A stretch of 64,000 nucleotides of DNA, from contig NZ_VBUT01000007.1 of assembly GCF_005863245.1 (NCBI RefSeq), positions 248,001 to 312,000 of the forward strand. Reading direction: 5' to 3'. This document shows, one piece after another, positions 43,803 to 52,712 of the stretch. Below the pieces are notes generated by a model that ran no database searches, was not told where the DNA came from, and saw only the letters and a list, made by a program, of their open reading frames with translations. A program made the translations under genes and the position numbers. The number at the start of each line of letters is the position of its first letter. Position 1 is the stretch's first letter. This DNA is from Nocardia cyriacigeorgica. GTDB taxonomy: Bacteria; Actinomycetota; Actinomycetes; Mycobacteriales; Mycobacteriaceae.

Positions 43803-43805
43803 AGT
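43800..43805 (+). promoter_or_regulatory. Possible internal -10 element of htrA
   Basis: TAGAGT overlaps the rseA stop codon and lies 7 nt before GTG 43813. htrA could be made from its own leaderless transcript as well as by read-through. Confidence 0.35.
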
Positions 43806-43812
43806 TTGGCGC

Positions 43813-45342
43813 GTGACCACCGAATCGACGAACACCGGATCGGCCGACACCTCGGATTCGGCGGCCAACAGGGGGAACCTGCGGCCGCCGGACGCGCCCG
43901 TGCTCGGGCCGCGCCCGGTATACCGCCCGCACGTGGATACCCACACCGCTCGCGCCTTCCGCCGCCCCAACGGGCAGGCCGGATCCTTCGCACCGCGCCC
44001 CGGCTCGGCCACCGCCGCCCAGGGCCCCGACCAGGTGCAGAACCGGCCGCCGGACGCCGTGCTGGCCGAGGCGTTCGGCCGGCCGGAAGGTTCCGACGAA
44101 CTCCTCCAGCGTGATCCCGACGCCGTCACCGGCGAGACCGAGGTCGCAGGCCCCGCCGATCCGTGGCGCGACCCGGAATCGGGGGCCCGCCTCGGTGCGC
44201 CCGCCCTGCCCACCCCCGCGGCCCAGACGCACGCCGAAGCCACCAAGCTGTCGGCGCGCGAGGTGCTGTTCGGTTCCCGGGTGGCGCCGCGCGCGCTGGC
44301 GCTGCTGGCGGCCATCGCCTTGGTCATCGGCCTGGTCGGCGGCCTCGTCGGCCGGTTGACCGCGGAGACCGCCTCCACTCTGACCTCGCGCAAGGTCGCC
44401 CTCGAGCAGACCGGAGATCCGGAGCAGTCGCACGGCCAGATCGCTCAGGTCGCCGATGCGGTGCTGCCTTCGGTGGTCTCGATCCGCACCACCGTCGGCG
44501 ACAACGGCGCGACCGGTTCGGGCGTGGTCATCGACGGCAACGGCTATATCGCCACCAACAACCACGTCATCTCCATGGCCGCCCAAGACGGTTCCGGCAA
44601 CGCCAAGATCCAGGTGATGTTCTCCGACGGCACCCGTGTGCCCGCGAACATCGTCGGCCGCGACACCAAAACCGACCTCGCGGTCCTGAAGGTCGATGTG
44701 AAAAATCTCACTGTCGCGCAGCTCGGCAAGTCCGAGGACGTCCGCGTCGGCGATGCCGTGCTCGCCATCGGTTCCCCACTGGGACTGAGCAAAACGGTGA
44801 CCTCCGGCATCGTCAGCGCGCTGCATCGTCCGGTGAAGCTCGAGGGCGAGGGCAGCGACACCAAGGCCGTCATCGACGCGGTGCAGACCGACGCCTCGAT
44901 CAACCCGGGTAACTCCGGTGGCGCGCTGGTGGACATGGAGGGCCGGGTCATCGGCATCAACACCGCCATCCGCAGCGAGACCGGCGGTTCGGTCGGCCTC
45001 GGCTTCGCCGTCCCGGTGGACGTGGTCACCGACGTCGCGCAGACCCTGATCCGCGACGGCGTCAAGCACCATCCGGTGATCGGCCTGAGCGCCCGCACCA
45101 AGGCCGTCGCCAACGAGGCGATGAGCGGCGCCGAGGTGGCCGATGTGGCGCCGGGCGGGCCCGCCGCCCGGGCAGGGATCGTGGAGGGCGACGTGATCGT
45201 CAAGGTCGGCGATCGTGAGGTCACCAACCCGGACGAGCTGGTCGTGGCTGTTCAGCGCAACAAGATCGGTGAGACGGTGACGGTGCGGTTGATCCGGGAA
45301 GGCCGGCAGGTGGACGTTCCGGTCACCCTGGAATCCGACTGA
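43813..45342 (+). CDS. htrA: HtrA/DegP-type membrane serine protease with PDZ domain
   Basis: A 509-residue envelope protease. A long Pro/Ala-rich cytoplasmic N-terminus leads to one helix near residues 160-185 (ALALLAAIALVIGLVGGLVG). The trypsin-like domain carries the triad His in TNNHVIS, Asp in TKTDLAVLKV and Ser in NPGNSGGALV. A C-terminal PDZ domain contains VADVAPGGPAARAGIVEGDVI. It degrades misfolded envelope proteins and closes a loop with SigE and RseA. It starts 10 bases after rseA and is equivalent to Rv1223. Confidence 0.95.
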   Translation: MTTESTNTGSADTSDSAANRGNLRPPDAPVLGPRPVYRPHVDTHTARAFRRPNGQAGSFAPRPGSATAAQGPDQVQNRPPDAVLAEAFGRPEGSDELLQRDPDAVTGETEVAGPADPWRDPESGARLGAPALPTPAAQTHAEATKLSAREVLFGSRVAPRALALLAAIALVIGLVGGLVGRLTAETASTLTSRKVALEQTGDPEQSHGQIAQVADAVLPSVVSIRTTVGDNGATGSGVVIDGNGYIATNNHVISMAAQDGSGNAKIQVMFSDGTRVPANIVGRDTKTDLAVLKVDVKNLTVAQLGKSEDVRVGDAVLAIGSPLGLSKTVTSGIVSALHRPVKLEGEGSDTKAVIDAVQTDASINPGNSGGALVDMEGRVIGINTAIRSETGGSVGLGFAVPVDVVTDVAQTLIRDGVKHHPVIGLSARTKAVANEAMSGAEVADVAPGGPAARAGIVEGDVIVKVGDREVTNPDELVVAVQRNKIGETVTVRLIREGRQVDVPVTLESD

Positions 45343-45363
45343 TCCGGCGGCCCCGGCGCGCGG

Positions 45364-45369
45364 TAGCCT
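45364..45369 (+). promoter_or_regulatory. -10 element of tatB (leaderless)
   Basis: TAGCCT, 6 nt before GTG 45376. Confidence 0.5.
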
Positions 45370-45375
45370 GGTCTG

Positions 45376-45792
45376 GTGTTCAGCAACATCGGGTGGAGCG
45401 AGATGGTGATCCTCCTCGTGGCCGCCCTCGTCATCCTCGGACCGGAGCGTCTGCCCGGTGCCGTGCGCTGGACCACGCGCAGCCTGCGGCAGGTGCGCGA
45501 TTACGCCAGTGGCGCGACCGCGCAGTTGAAGCAGGAGCTCGGCCCCGAATTCGAGGACTTGCGTAAGCCGCTCGCCGATCTGAACGAGCTGCGCGGCATG
45601 ACCCCCAAGTCGATGGTGACCAAACACCTTCTGAACGGCGACGATTCGCTGTTCAGCGATATCGGCAAGGCCATGCCGGACAAGCAGGATCTCTACGGCA
45701 CCAATAGCGGTATGCCGGGTTACCCAGTGCCGAAGCCGGAGAAACCGTTGGAGCGCAACGAACGTCCGCCGATCGACACCGACGCCACCTGA
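45376..45792 (+). CDS. tatB: Sec-independent protein translocase TatB
   Basis: A 138-residue TatB. The single N-terminal helix MFSNIGWSEMVILLVAALVI is followed by the conserved GPERLP turn and an amphipathic helix (VRWTTRSLRQVRDYASG). The long polar tail binds twin-arginine precursors with TatC. It follows htrA by 33 bases, but the -10 at 45364 suggests its own promoter. It is equivalent to Rv1224. Confidence 0.95.
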   Translation: MFSNIGWSEMVILLVAALVILGPERLPGAVRWTTRSLRQVRDYASGATAQLKQELGPEFEDLRKPLADLNELRGMTPKSMVTKHLLNGDDSLFSDIGKAMPDKQDLYGTNSGMPGYPVPKPEKPLERNERPPIDTDAT

Positions 45793-45832
45793 TCTGTCAA
45801 GCGAACTAGACACCCGTCCGGCTTACGCTGTC

Positions 45833-45838
45833 TACACT
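45833..45838 (+). promoter_or_regulatory. -10 element of the HTH protein gene (leaderless)
   Basis: TACACT, 6 nt before ATG 45845. Confidence 0.5.
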
Positions 45839-45844
45839 TCGCAC

Positions 45845-46705
45845 ATGTCGGCCGATGACGTGGCGCGGGTGTTCGCGATCGAGGACAAGGTCGAGCGCCT
45901 CAAGGCAGCCACTGACGGTGTCGCGGCGGCGCAGCAGACCATCAACGAGCTCACGCGGATTCGTCGCGCGGTTATTCGTGAGTTACATGCCGAGGGCTGG
46001 ACGTTCGCCAGAATCGGTGCGGCAGCCGGACTTTCCCGGGCCCGCATCCATCAGGTGAGCACGCAGGGCCCGGCGCCGGAAGGCTTGTTCTTCGGGCACG
46101 GCGCGCTCACCGTCCTCACGCCCCGGGTGCGGACCGGTCGGTTGATCGGCGCCCCCGATCCGGCCGCGGCGCCGCGATTGGCGGATCTGCTGCGGGAACT
46201 GGGATTCGCGGTCACCGTCGAACAATTCCCGCCCGGACATCCGATCGACCTCAACCGCGACGGGCTGATCGTGCTCGGCGGGCCCGAACTCTCGCCGAGC
46301 CTGCGTCAGCTCATCGCCGCCGATCCCCGGCTGCGGCGCTCGGTGGCCCGTGCCGGTGACGGTCGTCGCGGCATCGAGGATCGGGCCGCGCGGCGGGTGT
46401 ACCGGCCCTCCGGCCCCGACCCGCACGACATCGCCTATCTGGCCCGGCTACCGCGCCCCGACGGGCAGGGCTCGATCCTGGTGATCGACGGCCTGCACCC
46501 GCCCGGCTCGCTCGGCGCGGTCCGCCTGCTGGCGACCCGGCTCGCCGGGCTGCACGAACGCGCGGGCACCCGACGGTTCTCGGTGCTGATCGCGGTGCGT
46601 TTCGACCGCGCGAGCGGTGAACCGCTGGAGGCCGAACTGCTGACGCCGGTGTATCGCCATGAGCCGGCCGAGGTGCGGCCCCCGGTGCTGCGCACCCGGC
46701 GTTGA
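45845..46705 (+). CDS. HTH protein with unknown C-terminal domain
   Basis: A 286-residue protein. The N-terminal 75 residues form a helix-turn-helix unit (TINELTRIRRAVIRELHAEG then TFARIGAAAGLSRARIHQV), similar to sigma region-4 type helices. The C-terminal 200 residues contain DGLIVLGGPELSPSLRQLI, RGIEDRAARRVYRPSG, DIAYLARLPRP and ILVIDGLHPPGSLGAVRLLA, which suggest an alpha/beta nucleotide- or ligand-binding fold. I do not recognise the family. It could be a ligand-responsive regulator. It is next to tatB but predicted to have its own leaderless promoter. Confidence 0.75.
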   Translation: MSADDVARVFAIEDKVERLKAATDGVAAAQQTINELTRIRRAVIRELHAEGWTFARIGAAAGLSRARIHQVSTQGPAPEGLFFGHGALTVLTPRVRTGRLIGAPDPAAAPRLADLLRELGFAVTVEQFPPGHPIDLNRDGLIVLGGPELSPSLRQLIAADPRLRRSVARAGDGRRGIEDRAARRVYRPSGPDPHDIAYLARLPRPDGQGSILVIDGLHPPGSLGAVRLLATRLAGLHERAGTRRFSVLIAVRFDRASGEPLEAELLTPVYRHEPAEVRPPVLRTRR

Positions 46706-46945
46706 AGCCCCGTCGCTTTCCGAACCCGGCGCGACGGTGAAGCCTTCCCGCCGCTGATCCCGGCACGACGGCGAATCGGGCCCGCCGCCGCGACGGCTGG
46801 GCGCCCGGCGACACCTGTGGTTGAACGCTCACCCTCGAACTCACTTCTCACCGCCACATGCTTAGATAGCCAGGAAGTAACCGTTGCACGGCGCCGACCC
46901 TGCTCGGTCCCGGTTTTCCGGCAATCACATGACGCGGAGGCACAG

Positions 46946-47431
46946 GTGAATGTGATGACGATCATTGCGATCGCACTGATCGCAATCGGATTGCTGGTGA
47001 CCGTCGTCATCTTCATCCGCAAGCCCGCCGAGCACCGCCGCGCCCACGTCACGGTGGCCGAACTCCAGGCCAGGCTCGCCGACGAATCCGGGCCGGAGCA
47101 CGCCCGCGCGGAGGAGCCGGAGGCTGCCGAGGAGTCCGGCGCGGCGGCAACGGATTCCGAGCCGGACGCGCAGGATGAGCGTGATCCGACAACCACGGAT
47201 GCGATCGGGCAGCCCCGCACGGACGAGGAGACGGCCGACGCGGACCAGCAGGCGCGAGCCGACGCCGCCGAGCAGGAACCGGTCGACACCGGCCGGCGGG
47301 CGCTGGGCGATACGGCACCGGTCCAGCAGCCGGCCTCTGAGCAGCCGGCCACAGAACCGTCGGCCGACGACCACCACCTGTCCGATACGCAACCTGCCGA
47401 AGACAAGGCCCACAAGCCCGACGCAGACTGA
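46946..47431 (+). CDS. Membrane-anchored acidic low-complexity protein
   Basis: A 161-residue protein with one N-terminal helix (IIAIALIAIGLLVTVVIFI) followed by a highly acidic Glu/Asp/Ala/Gln tail with no predicted fold. GTG 46946 has GGAGG 5 bases upstream; ATG 46955 is a second option. Composition bias and the lack of a known family make a function call impossible. Confidence 0.65.
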   Translation: MNVMTIIAIALIAIGLLVTVVIFIRKPAEHRRAHVTVAELQARLADESGPEHARAEEPEAAEESGAAATDSEPDAQDERDPTTTDAIGQPRTDEETADADQQARADAAEQEPVDTGRRALGDTAPVQQPASEQPATEPSADDHHLSDTQPAEDKAHKPDAD

Positions 47432-47540
47432 GGCGACATAGGCCGCCCTCAGCTGGTCGGGCACCGCGTTCGGTCAACCCGGACCGGCAGGGCGCACCGG
47501 CCGGTCGCGGCCCCGGCCGAGCGGCGGCCCGATGCACCCC

Positions 47541-48479
47541 TCAGGCCGCGACGCTCTCCGGCCGCACCGTGTTCATCGGCGGACGGTCGGTCAGGCACAC
47601 CTCGGTGCTGTGGGCGGTGAACTCGTCGCCGATCAGCGGGAACTGGGTCAGCGCCGCGCCGGAATCGCGGACGCCGCTGCGGCCGAGGACGGTGCCGAGG
47701 ATCTGCCTGCTCATCACGCCGAGGTCGGCCAGCGGGCGGTTGCGGTGGGTGCGCACGCCCAGGTTGACCTGGCCGATGGCGTCGAGGCCGAGCCGGTCGT
47801 AGGTGTCGAGCAGCAGACCGATCTCCACGCCGTAGCCGGGGGCGAACGGCACCGAGGTGAGCAATTCCCTGGTGCCTGCGTACTCGCCGCCGAGCGGTTG
47901 CAGGACCTCCGACAGGTCGGGCCGAAGGGCCGCCAGCAGCGGACGGGCCACCAATTCGGTGACGCGGCCGCCGCCGTGCGCCTCGACCGCGTCGCCGTGG
48001 CGCAGCGGTCTGCGGTAGTAGGCCTTGACCAGGTGCAGGTCGTCCACTGTCAGCAGCGGGCCGAGCAGTTTGGGCACGAAGGCCGGGTCGGGGTCGATCA
48101 GATCCGAGTCCACGAAGGCCACCAGGTCGCCGCTGGTCACCGCCAGCGAACGCCACAGCACCTCGCCCTTGCCCGGGACCGGATCGAGTTCGGGGACGGC
48201 TTGTTCCCGGCTGACCACCCTGGCACCGGCGGCGCGGGCCCGCTCCGCGGTGGCGTCGGTGGATCCGGAATCGAGCACCACCAGTTCGTCCACCAGGCTG
48301 CCGAGCAGCGGCCGGATGCTGGCCACCACCGCGGCGACGGTGTCCTGCTCGTTCAGGGCGGGCAGCACCACCGAGACGGTGCGGCCGGCCTTGGCGGCGA
48401 CGAGTTCGTCGACCGGCCAGTCCGGGGTATCCCAGGTATTCGTCATCGCCCAGCTGGGCTCACGGTGTTGGATGTTCAT
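47541..48479 (-). CDS. gpgS: Glucosyl-3-phosphoglycerate synthase
   Basis: A 312-residue GT81 enzyme that joins glucose from UDP/ADP-glucose to 3-phosphoglycerate, the first step of methylglucose lipopolysaccharide synthesis. SVVLPALNEQDTV, VDELVVLDSGSTD, the metal motif DSDLIDPDPAF, and GGRVTELVARPLLAALRP plus GYGVEIGLLLDTYDRLGLDA match mycobacterial GpgS. ATG 48479 overlaps the folP2 stop by 4 bases; ATG 48446 is an alternative. It is equivalent to Rv1208. Confidence 0.94.
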   Translation of the reverse strand: MNIQHREPSWAMTNTWDTPDWPVDELVAAKAGRTVSVVLPALNEQDTVAAVVASIRPLLGSLVDELVVLDSGSTDATAERARAAGARVVSREQAVPELDPVPGKGEVLWRSLAVTSGDLVAFVDSDLIDPDPAFVPKLLGPLLTVDDLHLVKAYYRRPLRHGDAVEAHGGGRVTELVARPLLAALRPDLSEVLQPLGGEYAGTRELLTSVPFAPGYGVEIGLLLDTYDRLGLDAIGQVNLGVRTHRNRPLADLGVMSRQILGTVLGRSGVRDSGAALTQFPLIGDEFTAHSTEVCLTDRPPMNTVRPESVAA

Positions 48480-49357
48480 ACCAGACCTCGCAGGGTTCGT
48501 GCGGGGGGCCGGATACCCTGTATCGCGGCGATCATGTCCACTACGCGCCGGGTCGCGGCGACTTCGTGGACGCGGAAGACTCGAGCGCCTGCCGCCGCCG
48601 ACCATGCCGTTGCTGCCAATGTGCCCTCCAGCCGCTCGGTGAGATCGACACCAAGAGTCTCTCCGATGAAATCCTTGTTGGAGAGCGCCATCAAGACCGG
48701 CCATCCGGTATTTACAAGATCGTCGGCTGCGCGCAACAGTTCGAGCCCGTGGTAGGTGTTCTTGCCGAAATCGTGGGTGGGGTCGATCAGGATCGAGTCG
48801 CGCCGCACCCCGGCGGCCAGCGCCGCCTCCGCCGCCCGCACCACCGTCGCGGTGACCTCGGCGACCACATCGGTGTAGCGGACCCGATGCGGCCGGGTGC
48901 GCGGCACCGCGCCGCCGGTATGGCTGCACACGATGCCCGCACCCAGTTCGGCGGCGACGGCGACCAGATCGGGGTCGGCGCCCGCCCAGGTGTCGTTGAT
49001 CAGATCGGCGCCCTCCCCGATCGCCTTGCGTCCCACCTCGGCACGCCAGGTGTCGACACTGATCAGCAGATCCGGGTACGCGGCGCGGATGGCGGCGACG
49101 AACGGGACCACCCTGCGGGTTTCCTCGGCGGCGTCGACCACCTCACCGGGCCCGGCTTTCACACCGCCGATATCGACCAGGTCGGCGCCCTCGTCGACCG
49201 CGCGGGCGACGGCGTCCATGGCGGCGGCATCGGTGAAGGTGGCGCCCCGGTCGTAGAACGAGTCGGGGGTGCGGTTCACGATCGCCATGACCAGCGCCCG
49301 ATCCGTCGCCACCGGGCGTCCGCACAGGGTCGGCGACGGCGCGTCGGGGCGGAACAT
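48476..49357 (-). CDS. folP2: Dihydropteroate synthase paralogue FolP2
   Basis: A 293-residue TIM-barrel protein of the pterin-binding family. VMAIVNRTPDSFYDRGATF, VDIGGVKAGPGEVV, SVDTWRAEV, LINDTWAG and ILIDPTHDFGKNTYH are the family motifs. It belongs to the FolP2 group (Rv1207), whose dihydropteroate synthase activity is weak or absent, so its role is open. Its close coupling to gpgS is conserved. ATG 49357 lies 7 nt after TACAGT. Confidence 0.9.
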   Translation of the reverse strand: MFRPDAPSPTLCGRPVATDRALVMAIVNRTPDSFYDRGATFTDAAAMDAVARAVDEGADLVDIGGVKAGPGEVVDAAEETRRVVPFVAAIRAAYPDLLISVDTWRAEVGRKAIGEGADLINDTWAGADPDLVAVAAELGAGIVCSHTGGAVPRTRPHRVRYTDVVAEVTATVVRAAEAALAAGVRRDSILIDPTHDFGKNTYHGLELLRAADDLVNTGWPVLMALSNKDFIGETLGVDLTERLEGTLAATAWSAAAGARVFRVHEVAATRRVVDMIAAIQGIRPPARTLRGLV

Positions 49358-49364
49358 GGGGTCG

Positions 49365-49370
49365 ACTGTA
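49365..49370 (-). promoter_or_regulatory. -10 element of folP2-gpgS (leaderless)
   Basis: TACAGT on the minus strand, 7 nt before ATG 49357. It implies that folP2-gpgS is transcribed separately from fadD6. Confidence 0.45.
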
Positions 49371-49409
49371 CCGACTCGTGTAATAGCCGCTGCCGGGCGA
49401 GGACCCCGG

Positions 49410-51173
49410 TCAGCCTCGCGGCGCGCGCCCGGCCGCCACTTCCGCGGCGTATCCCGGGTAGGCCGGGATATAGCCGTCGGCGCGGCCGGCGAGGACGAAC
49501 AGGTCGGTGTCATCGTCGGGCGAATACCCTTGTTTGCGCAGTTCTACCTTGCGGCTTTTGAACGTCGAGGTGGTCTCGAGTTCGTCCACTACCCGGATGA
49601 ACAGCGGCACCGCGTAGCCGGGTAGCCGCTCATACACCAGTGCGGCCAGCGCTTTTCCGTCGAATTCGGCGCCGGGCGCGAGCGTCACCGCCGCCATCCC
49701 GGCCTTGCCGTCGGCGCCGGGAACGTCCACGCCGAACACTACGGCCTGGGAGATCGCCGCCGAGGCGCTCAACGCCGCCTCGACCTCGGTGGTGGCCACG
49801 TTCTCGCCCTTCCAGCGGAAGGTGTCGCCGAGCCGGTCGACGAAGGCGATGTGGAACCAGCCTTGATCGCGCACCAGATCGCCGGTGTCGAACCAGACAT
49901 CGCCCTGACGGAAGCCGTCGCGCACGAGTTTGGCCTCTGAGGCCGCCTGGTCTGTATAGCCGTCGAACGGCGCGCGGCCGGTGACCTTGGCCAGCAGCAG
50001 TCCGACACCGCCCGAGCGCACCCGGCGCAGTCGCCCGTCCGGGCCGCGTTTCGGCTTTCCGGTGTCTTCGTCGTATTCGACGATGGCGTAGGGCAGCGGC
50101 CCGAAACCGGCGGTGCGATCGACCCCGAAGGCGTTGACGAAGGCGATATTGGCTTCGCTGGCGCCGTAGAACTCCACGATCCGCCCGATGCCGAAGCGGC
50201 GCCGAAACTCGTCCCACAACTCGGGCCGCAAGCCGTTGCCGACGGCCAGGCGCACGCGGTGGGTACGGTCGGTCGGCCTGGCCGGCTGGTTGAGCAGATA
50301 CCGGCACAGTTCGCCGATGTAGATGAAGGCGGTAGCGCGTTCCCGGATCACCTCGTCCCAGAACCGGGACGCCGAGAACTGCCGCCCCAGCGCGAAGGTC
50401 GCACCGGCCGCCAGCACCGACGACAACGCCACCGTGAGCGCGTTGTTGTGATACAGCGGCAGGCAGCAGTACATGGTGTCGTCGCCGCGCAACCGGACCC
50501 CGAGCCCACCGAGCCCGGACAGGCTCTTGGTCCAGCGCAGATGCGTCATCACGCTGGCCTTGGGCAGGCCGGTGGTGCCCGAGGTGAAGATCAGGAACGC
50601 CCGTTCGCGCGCGGTCACCTCGGCGCAGGCCCGCGGATCCGACGGATCACCGAGCTGCGCTTCGGCGTGCAGATCCTTGGCGTAGAGCACATTTGCGGGC
50701 GGCTCGGCCAGCGAATCGAGCGCCTCCTGGCATTCCTCACCGACCACGTTCAGCACACTGCCGAGCAGCCCGAAGCTGTGCGCGAGCACCTGATCGCGCT
50801 GATGGTGGTTGAGCAGGCCGACGGTGGCGCCGAGCTTGACCGTGGCCAGCACCGTGAACAGGGTTTCCGGGCGGTTGGTCATCAGCACGCCGACCACGTC
50901 ACCGCGGCCGACACCGCGCGCGGCCAGCACGCTCGCGTAGCGGTTCACCAGCGAATTCGCTGCGCCGTAGGTGTATTCGTCGCCCTCGAAGCGCAGGAAC
51001 GCCCGATGCGGATGCCGGTGCGCCGCCCGCTGGAAATACAGGCCGACCGACGCCTTGTCATCGGGGCCGACCAGCATGCCGAGGGCGTTGCGCACCATGC
51101 CTGGCGCGTCCAACGCCATCCCGGGCAGGCTCTTGGCCAGGTCGAACACGCTGACGGTGGCGTCGTTGCTCAC
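49410..51173 (-). CDS. fadD6: Very-long-chain acyl-CoA synthetase FadD6
   Basis: A 587-residue acyl-CoA synthetase of the FATP/FadD6 group. FTSGTTGLPKASVMTHLRW is the AMP-binding motif, EFYGASEANIAFVNAFG the second, and WFDTGDLVRDQGWFHIAFVD with RLGDTFRWKGENVATTEVE the third. The C-terminal VPLFIRVVDELETTSTFK is typical of the FATP type. The start is GTG 51173 (VSNDATVSVFDLAKSLP), 5 bases after the LOG stop, so it belongs to the LOG-LOG-fadD6 operon. It is equivalent to Rv1206. Confidence 0.94.
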   Translation of the reverse strand: MSNDATVSVFDLAKSLPGMALDAPGMVRNALGMLVGPDDKASVGLYFQRAAHRHPHRAFLRFEGDEYTYGAANSLVNRYASVLAARGVGRGDVVGVLMTNRPETLFTVLATVKLGATVGLLNHHQRDQVLAHSFGLLGSVLNVVGEECQEALDSLAEPPANVLYAKDLHAEAQLGDPSDPRACAEVTARERAFLIFTSGTTGLPKASVMTHLRWTKSLSGLGGLGVRLRGDDTMYCCLPLYHNNALTVALSSVLAAGATFALGRQFSASRFWDEVIRERATAFIYIGELCRYLLNQPARPTDRTHRVRLAVGNGLRPELWDEFRRRFGIGRIVEFYGASEANIAFVNAFGVDRTAGFGPLPYAIVEYDEDTGKPKRGPDGRLRRVRSGGVGLLLAKVTGRAPFDGYTDQAASEAKLVRDGFRQGDVWFDTGDLVRDQGWFHIAFVDRLGDTFRWKGENVATTEVEAALSASAAISQAVVFGVDVPGADGKAGMAAVTLAPGAEFDGKALAALVYERLPGYAVPLFIRVVDELETTSTFKSRKVELRKQGYSPDDDTDLFVLAGRADGYIPAYPGYAAEVAAGRAPRG

Positions 51174-51178
51174 GGCGA

Positions 51179-51796
51179 TCAGTACTCCTCGATCGGATGC
51201 TGCTGTGCGGCAGTGGGATTGCGCACCGGTTCCGGCGCGGTGCCCGATGGGCGCAGCGCCGCGAAGGCTTCGTCGAAATCGGTGACCACGCGCACCCGAT
51301 CCAAAGCCGGCTGCGGCACGAAACCGCGGGCATGCAGTTCGTCCACCCAGGCGAACAGCCCGCGGTAGTGCCCGTCCGGATCCAGTACGACGACCGGTTT
51401 GTCGTGCACGCCGAGATAGGCGCCGGTCCAGGTCTCGAAGAACTCCTCGAGGGTGCCGATGCCGCCGGGCAGGGTGAGGAAGGCGTCGGCGCGATCCTCC
51501 ATCACCTGCTTGCGTTGGCGCATGGTGTCGGTGACGACGAGTTCGTCGGCGTCCACATCGGCCACCTCGCGGTGCACCAGATGCTTCGGGATGACGCCGA
51601 TGGTGTTCGCACCGCCGGCGCGCGCGGCCGTGGCCACCGCGCCCATCATCGACACGTGGCCGCCGCCGGAAACCAATTGCCAGCCGCGCCGGGCGATTTC
51701 GGTGCCGACCCGCGCCGCCAATTCCAGCTGAGCGCGGTCGATGGTGCTGGCCGAACAGTAGACGCAGACGGCGTAGGCGCGCCCGGCATCGCTCAC
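51179..51796 (-). CDS. LOG-family protein (cytokinin riboside 5'-monophosphate phosphoribohydrolase type, Rv1205-like)
   Basis: A 205-residue Lonely-Guy protein. The lysine-decarboxylase-like motifs GGGHVSMMG (phosphate loop) and PGGIGTLEEFFE (catalytic region) are intact. Such enzymes release adenine or cytokinin bases from nucleoside monophosphates. In M. tuberculosis Rv1205 makes cytokinin whose breakdown yields toxic aldehydes if proteasome control fails. GTG 51796 overlaps the upstream LOG stop by 4 bases. Confidence 0.92.
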   Translation of the reverse strand: MSDAGRAYAVCVYCSASTIDRAQLELAARVGTEIARRGWQLVSGGGHVSMMGAVATAARAGGANTIGVIPKHLVHREVADVDADELVVTDTMRQRKQVMEDRADAFLTLPGGIGTLEEFFETWTGAYLGVHDKPVVVLDPDGHYRGLFAWVDELHARGFVPQPALDRVRVVTDFDEAFAALRPSGTAPEPVRNPTAAQQHPIEEY

Positions 51797-52599
51797 CACT
51801 TGTCCTCCGTGCCCATCGTTTCCAGATTCTCCCGCTCGGCGGTCGCCTGCTCCAGGATGCGCACCACGTCCTCGACGCTGTCGGTGACATACAGCAGGTC
51901 CACATCGCCCGGCGAGATCTTGCCCGCCCCCAGCAGCGAATCGCGGATCCAGTCCACCAGCCCGCCCCAGAACCTGGTGCCGAACAAGATGATCGGGAAC
52001 CGGGTGATCTTGCGGGTCTGCACCAGCGTCAGCGCCTCGAACAGTTCGTCCATGGTGCCGAAACCGCCCGGCAGGCAGATGAACGCCTGCGAGTACTTGA
52101 CGAACATGGTCTTGCGGACGAAGAAGTAGCGGAAATTGATGCCGAGATCGACCCATTCGTTGAGCCCCTGCTCGAACGGCAACTCGATGCCGAGGCCGAT
52201 CGAATAACCACCCGCCTCACACGCACCCCGGTTGGCGGCCTCCATCGCACCCGGCCCGCCGCCGGTGATCACCGCGAACCCGGCGTGCGCCAACGCCGAA
52301 CCGATGGCGCGGGCGGCCTCGTACTCGGGATGATCGACCGGCGTCCGCGCCGAACCGAACACCGACACCGCGCGCGGCACCTCGGCCAGCGCCCCGAAAC
52401 CCTCCACGAATTCGGCCTGGATGCGCAGCACCCGCCACGGGTCGGTATGCACCCATTCGCTGTCACCGCGCCGGTCCAGCAGATTCCGGTCGGCGGTGCC
52501 GACGCCGGGCTTGCGATCCCGGCGGAACATGATCGGCCCGCGGAATCTGGCTGTCGACTTCGGCTTGCTGTTGGTGGGTTCGGCGGCGTCGGTGGACAT
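51793..52599 (-). CDS. Second LOG-family (TIGR00730) protein
   Basis: A 268-residue LOG-family paralogue with a basic N-terminal extension of about 60 residues. The core has TGGGPGAMEAANRGA and PGGFGTMDELFEALTL, with an intact catalytic pattern. It probably hydrolyses the N-glycosidic bond of purine nucleotides. ATG 52599 follows TAGTTT by 7 nt. It is the first gene of the LOG-LOG-fadD6 operon; two LOG proteins in tandem is a noteworthy arrangement. Confidence 0.92.
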   Translation of the reverse strand: MSTDAAEPTNSKPKSTARFRGPIMFRRDRKPGVGTADRNLLDRRGDSEWVHTDPWRVLRIQAEFVEGFGALAEVPRAVSVFGSARTPVDHPEYEAARAIGSALAHAGFAVITGGGPGAMEAANRGACEAGGYSIGLGIELPFEQGLNEWVDLGINFRYFFVRKTMFVKYSQAFICLPGGFGTMDELFEALTLVQTRKITRFPIILFGTRFWGGLVDWIRDSLLGAGKISPGDVDLLYVTDSVEDVVRILEQATAERENLETMGTEDKW

Positions 52600-52606
52600 G
52601 CCAGCC

Positions 52607-52612
52607 AAACTA
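52607..52612 (-). promoter_or_regulatory. -10 element of the LOG-LOG-fadD6 operon (leaderless)
   Basis: TAGTTT on the minus strand, 7 nt before ATG 52599. Confidence 0.45.
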
Positions 52613-52712
52613 CCGGGCCGCGACCTGCGGTTGCGGCCGGATCGGTTTTCCCGGCGCCGGCCATCGCGCGGTTGCCCGCAGTTCACTCGCAGGCCATCGC
52701 GGACAGCGGTTT

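Noticed and set aside
43651..45813. 720-codon minus-strand frame opposite htrA and tatB
   Set aside because: Shadow of two well-identified genes; no ribosome site or domain.
47460..47540. GC-rich inverted repeats between the acidic membrane protein and gpgS
   Set aside because: Arms of only about 6 bp, expected by chance in this GC content; not called as a terminator.
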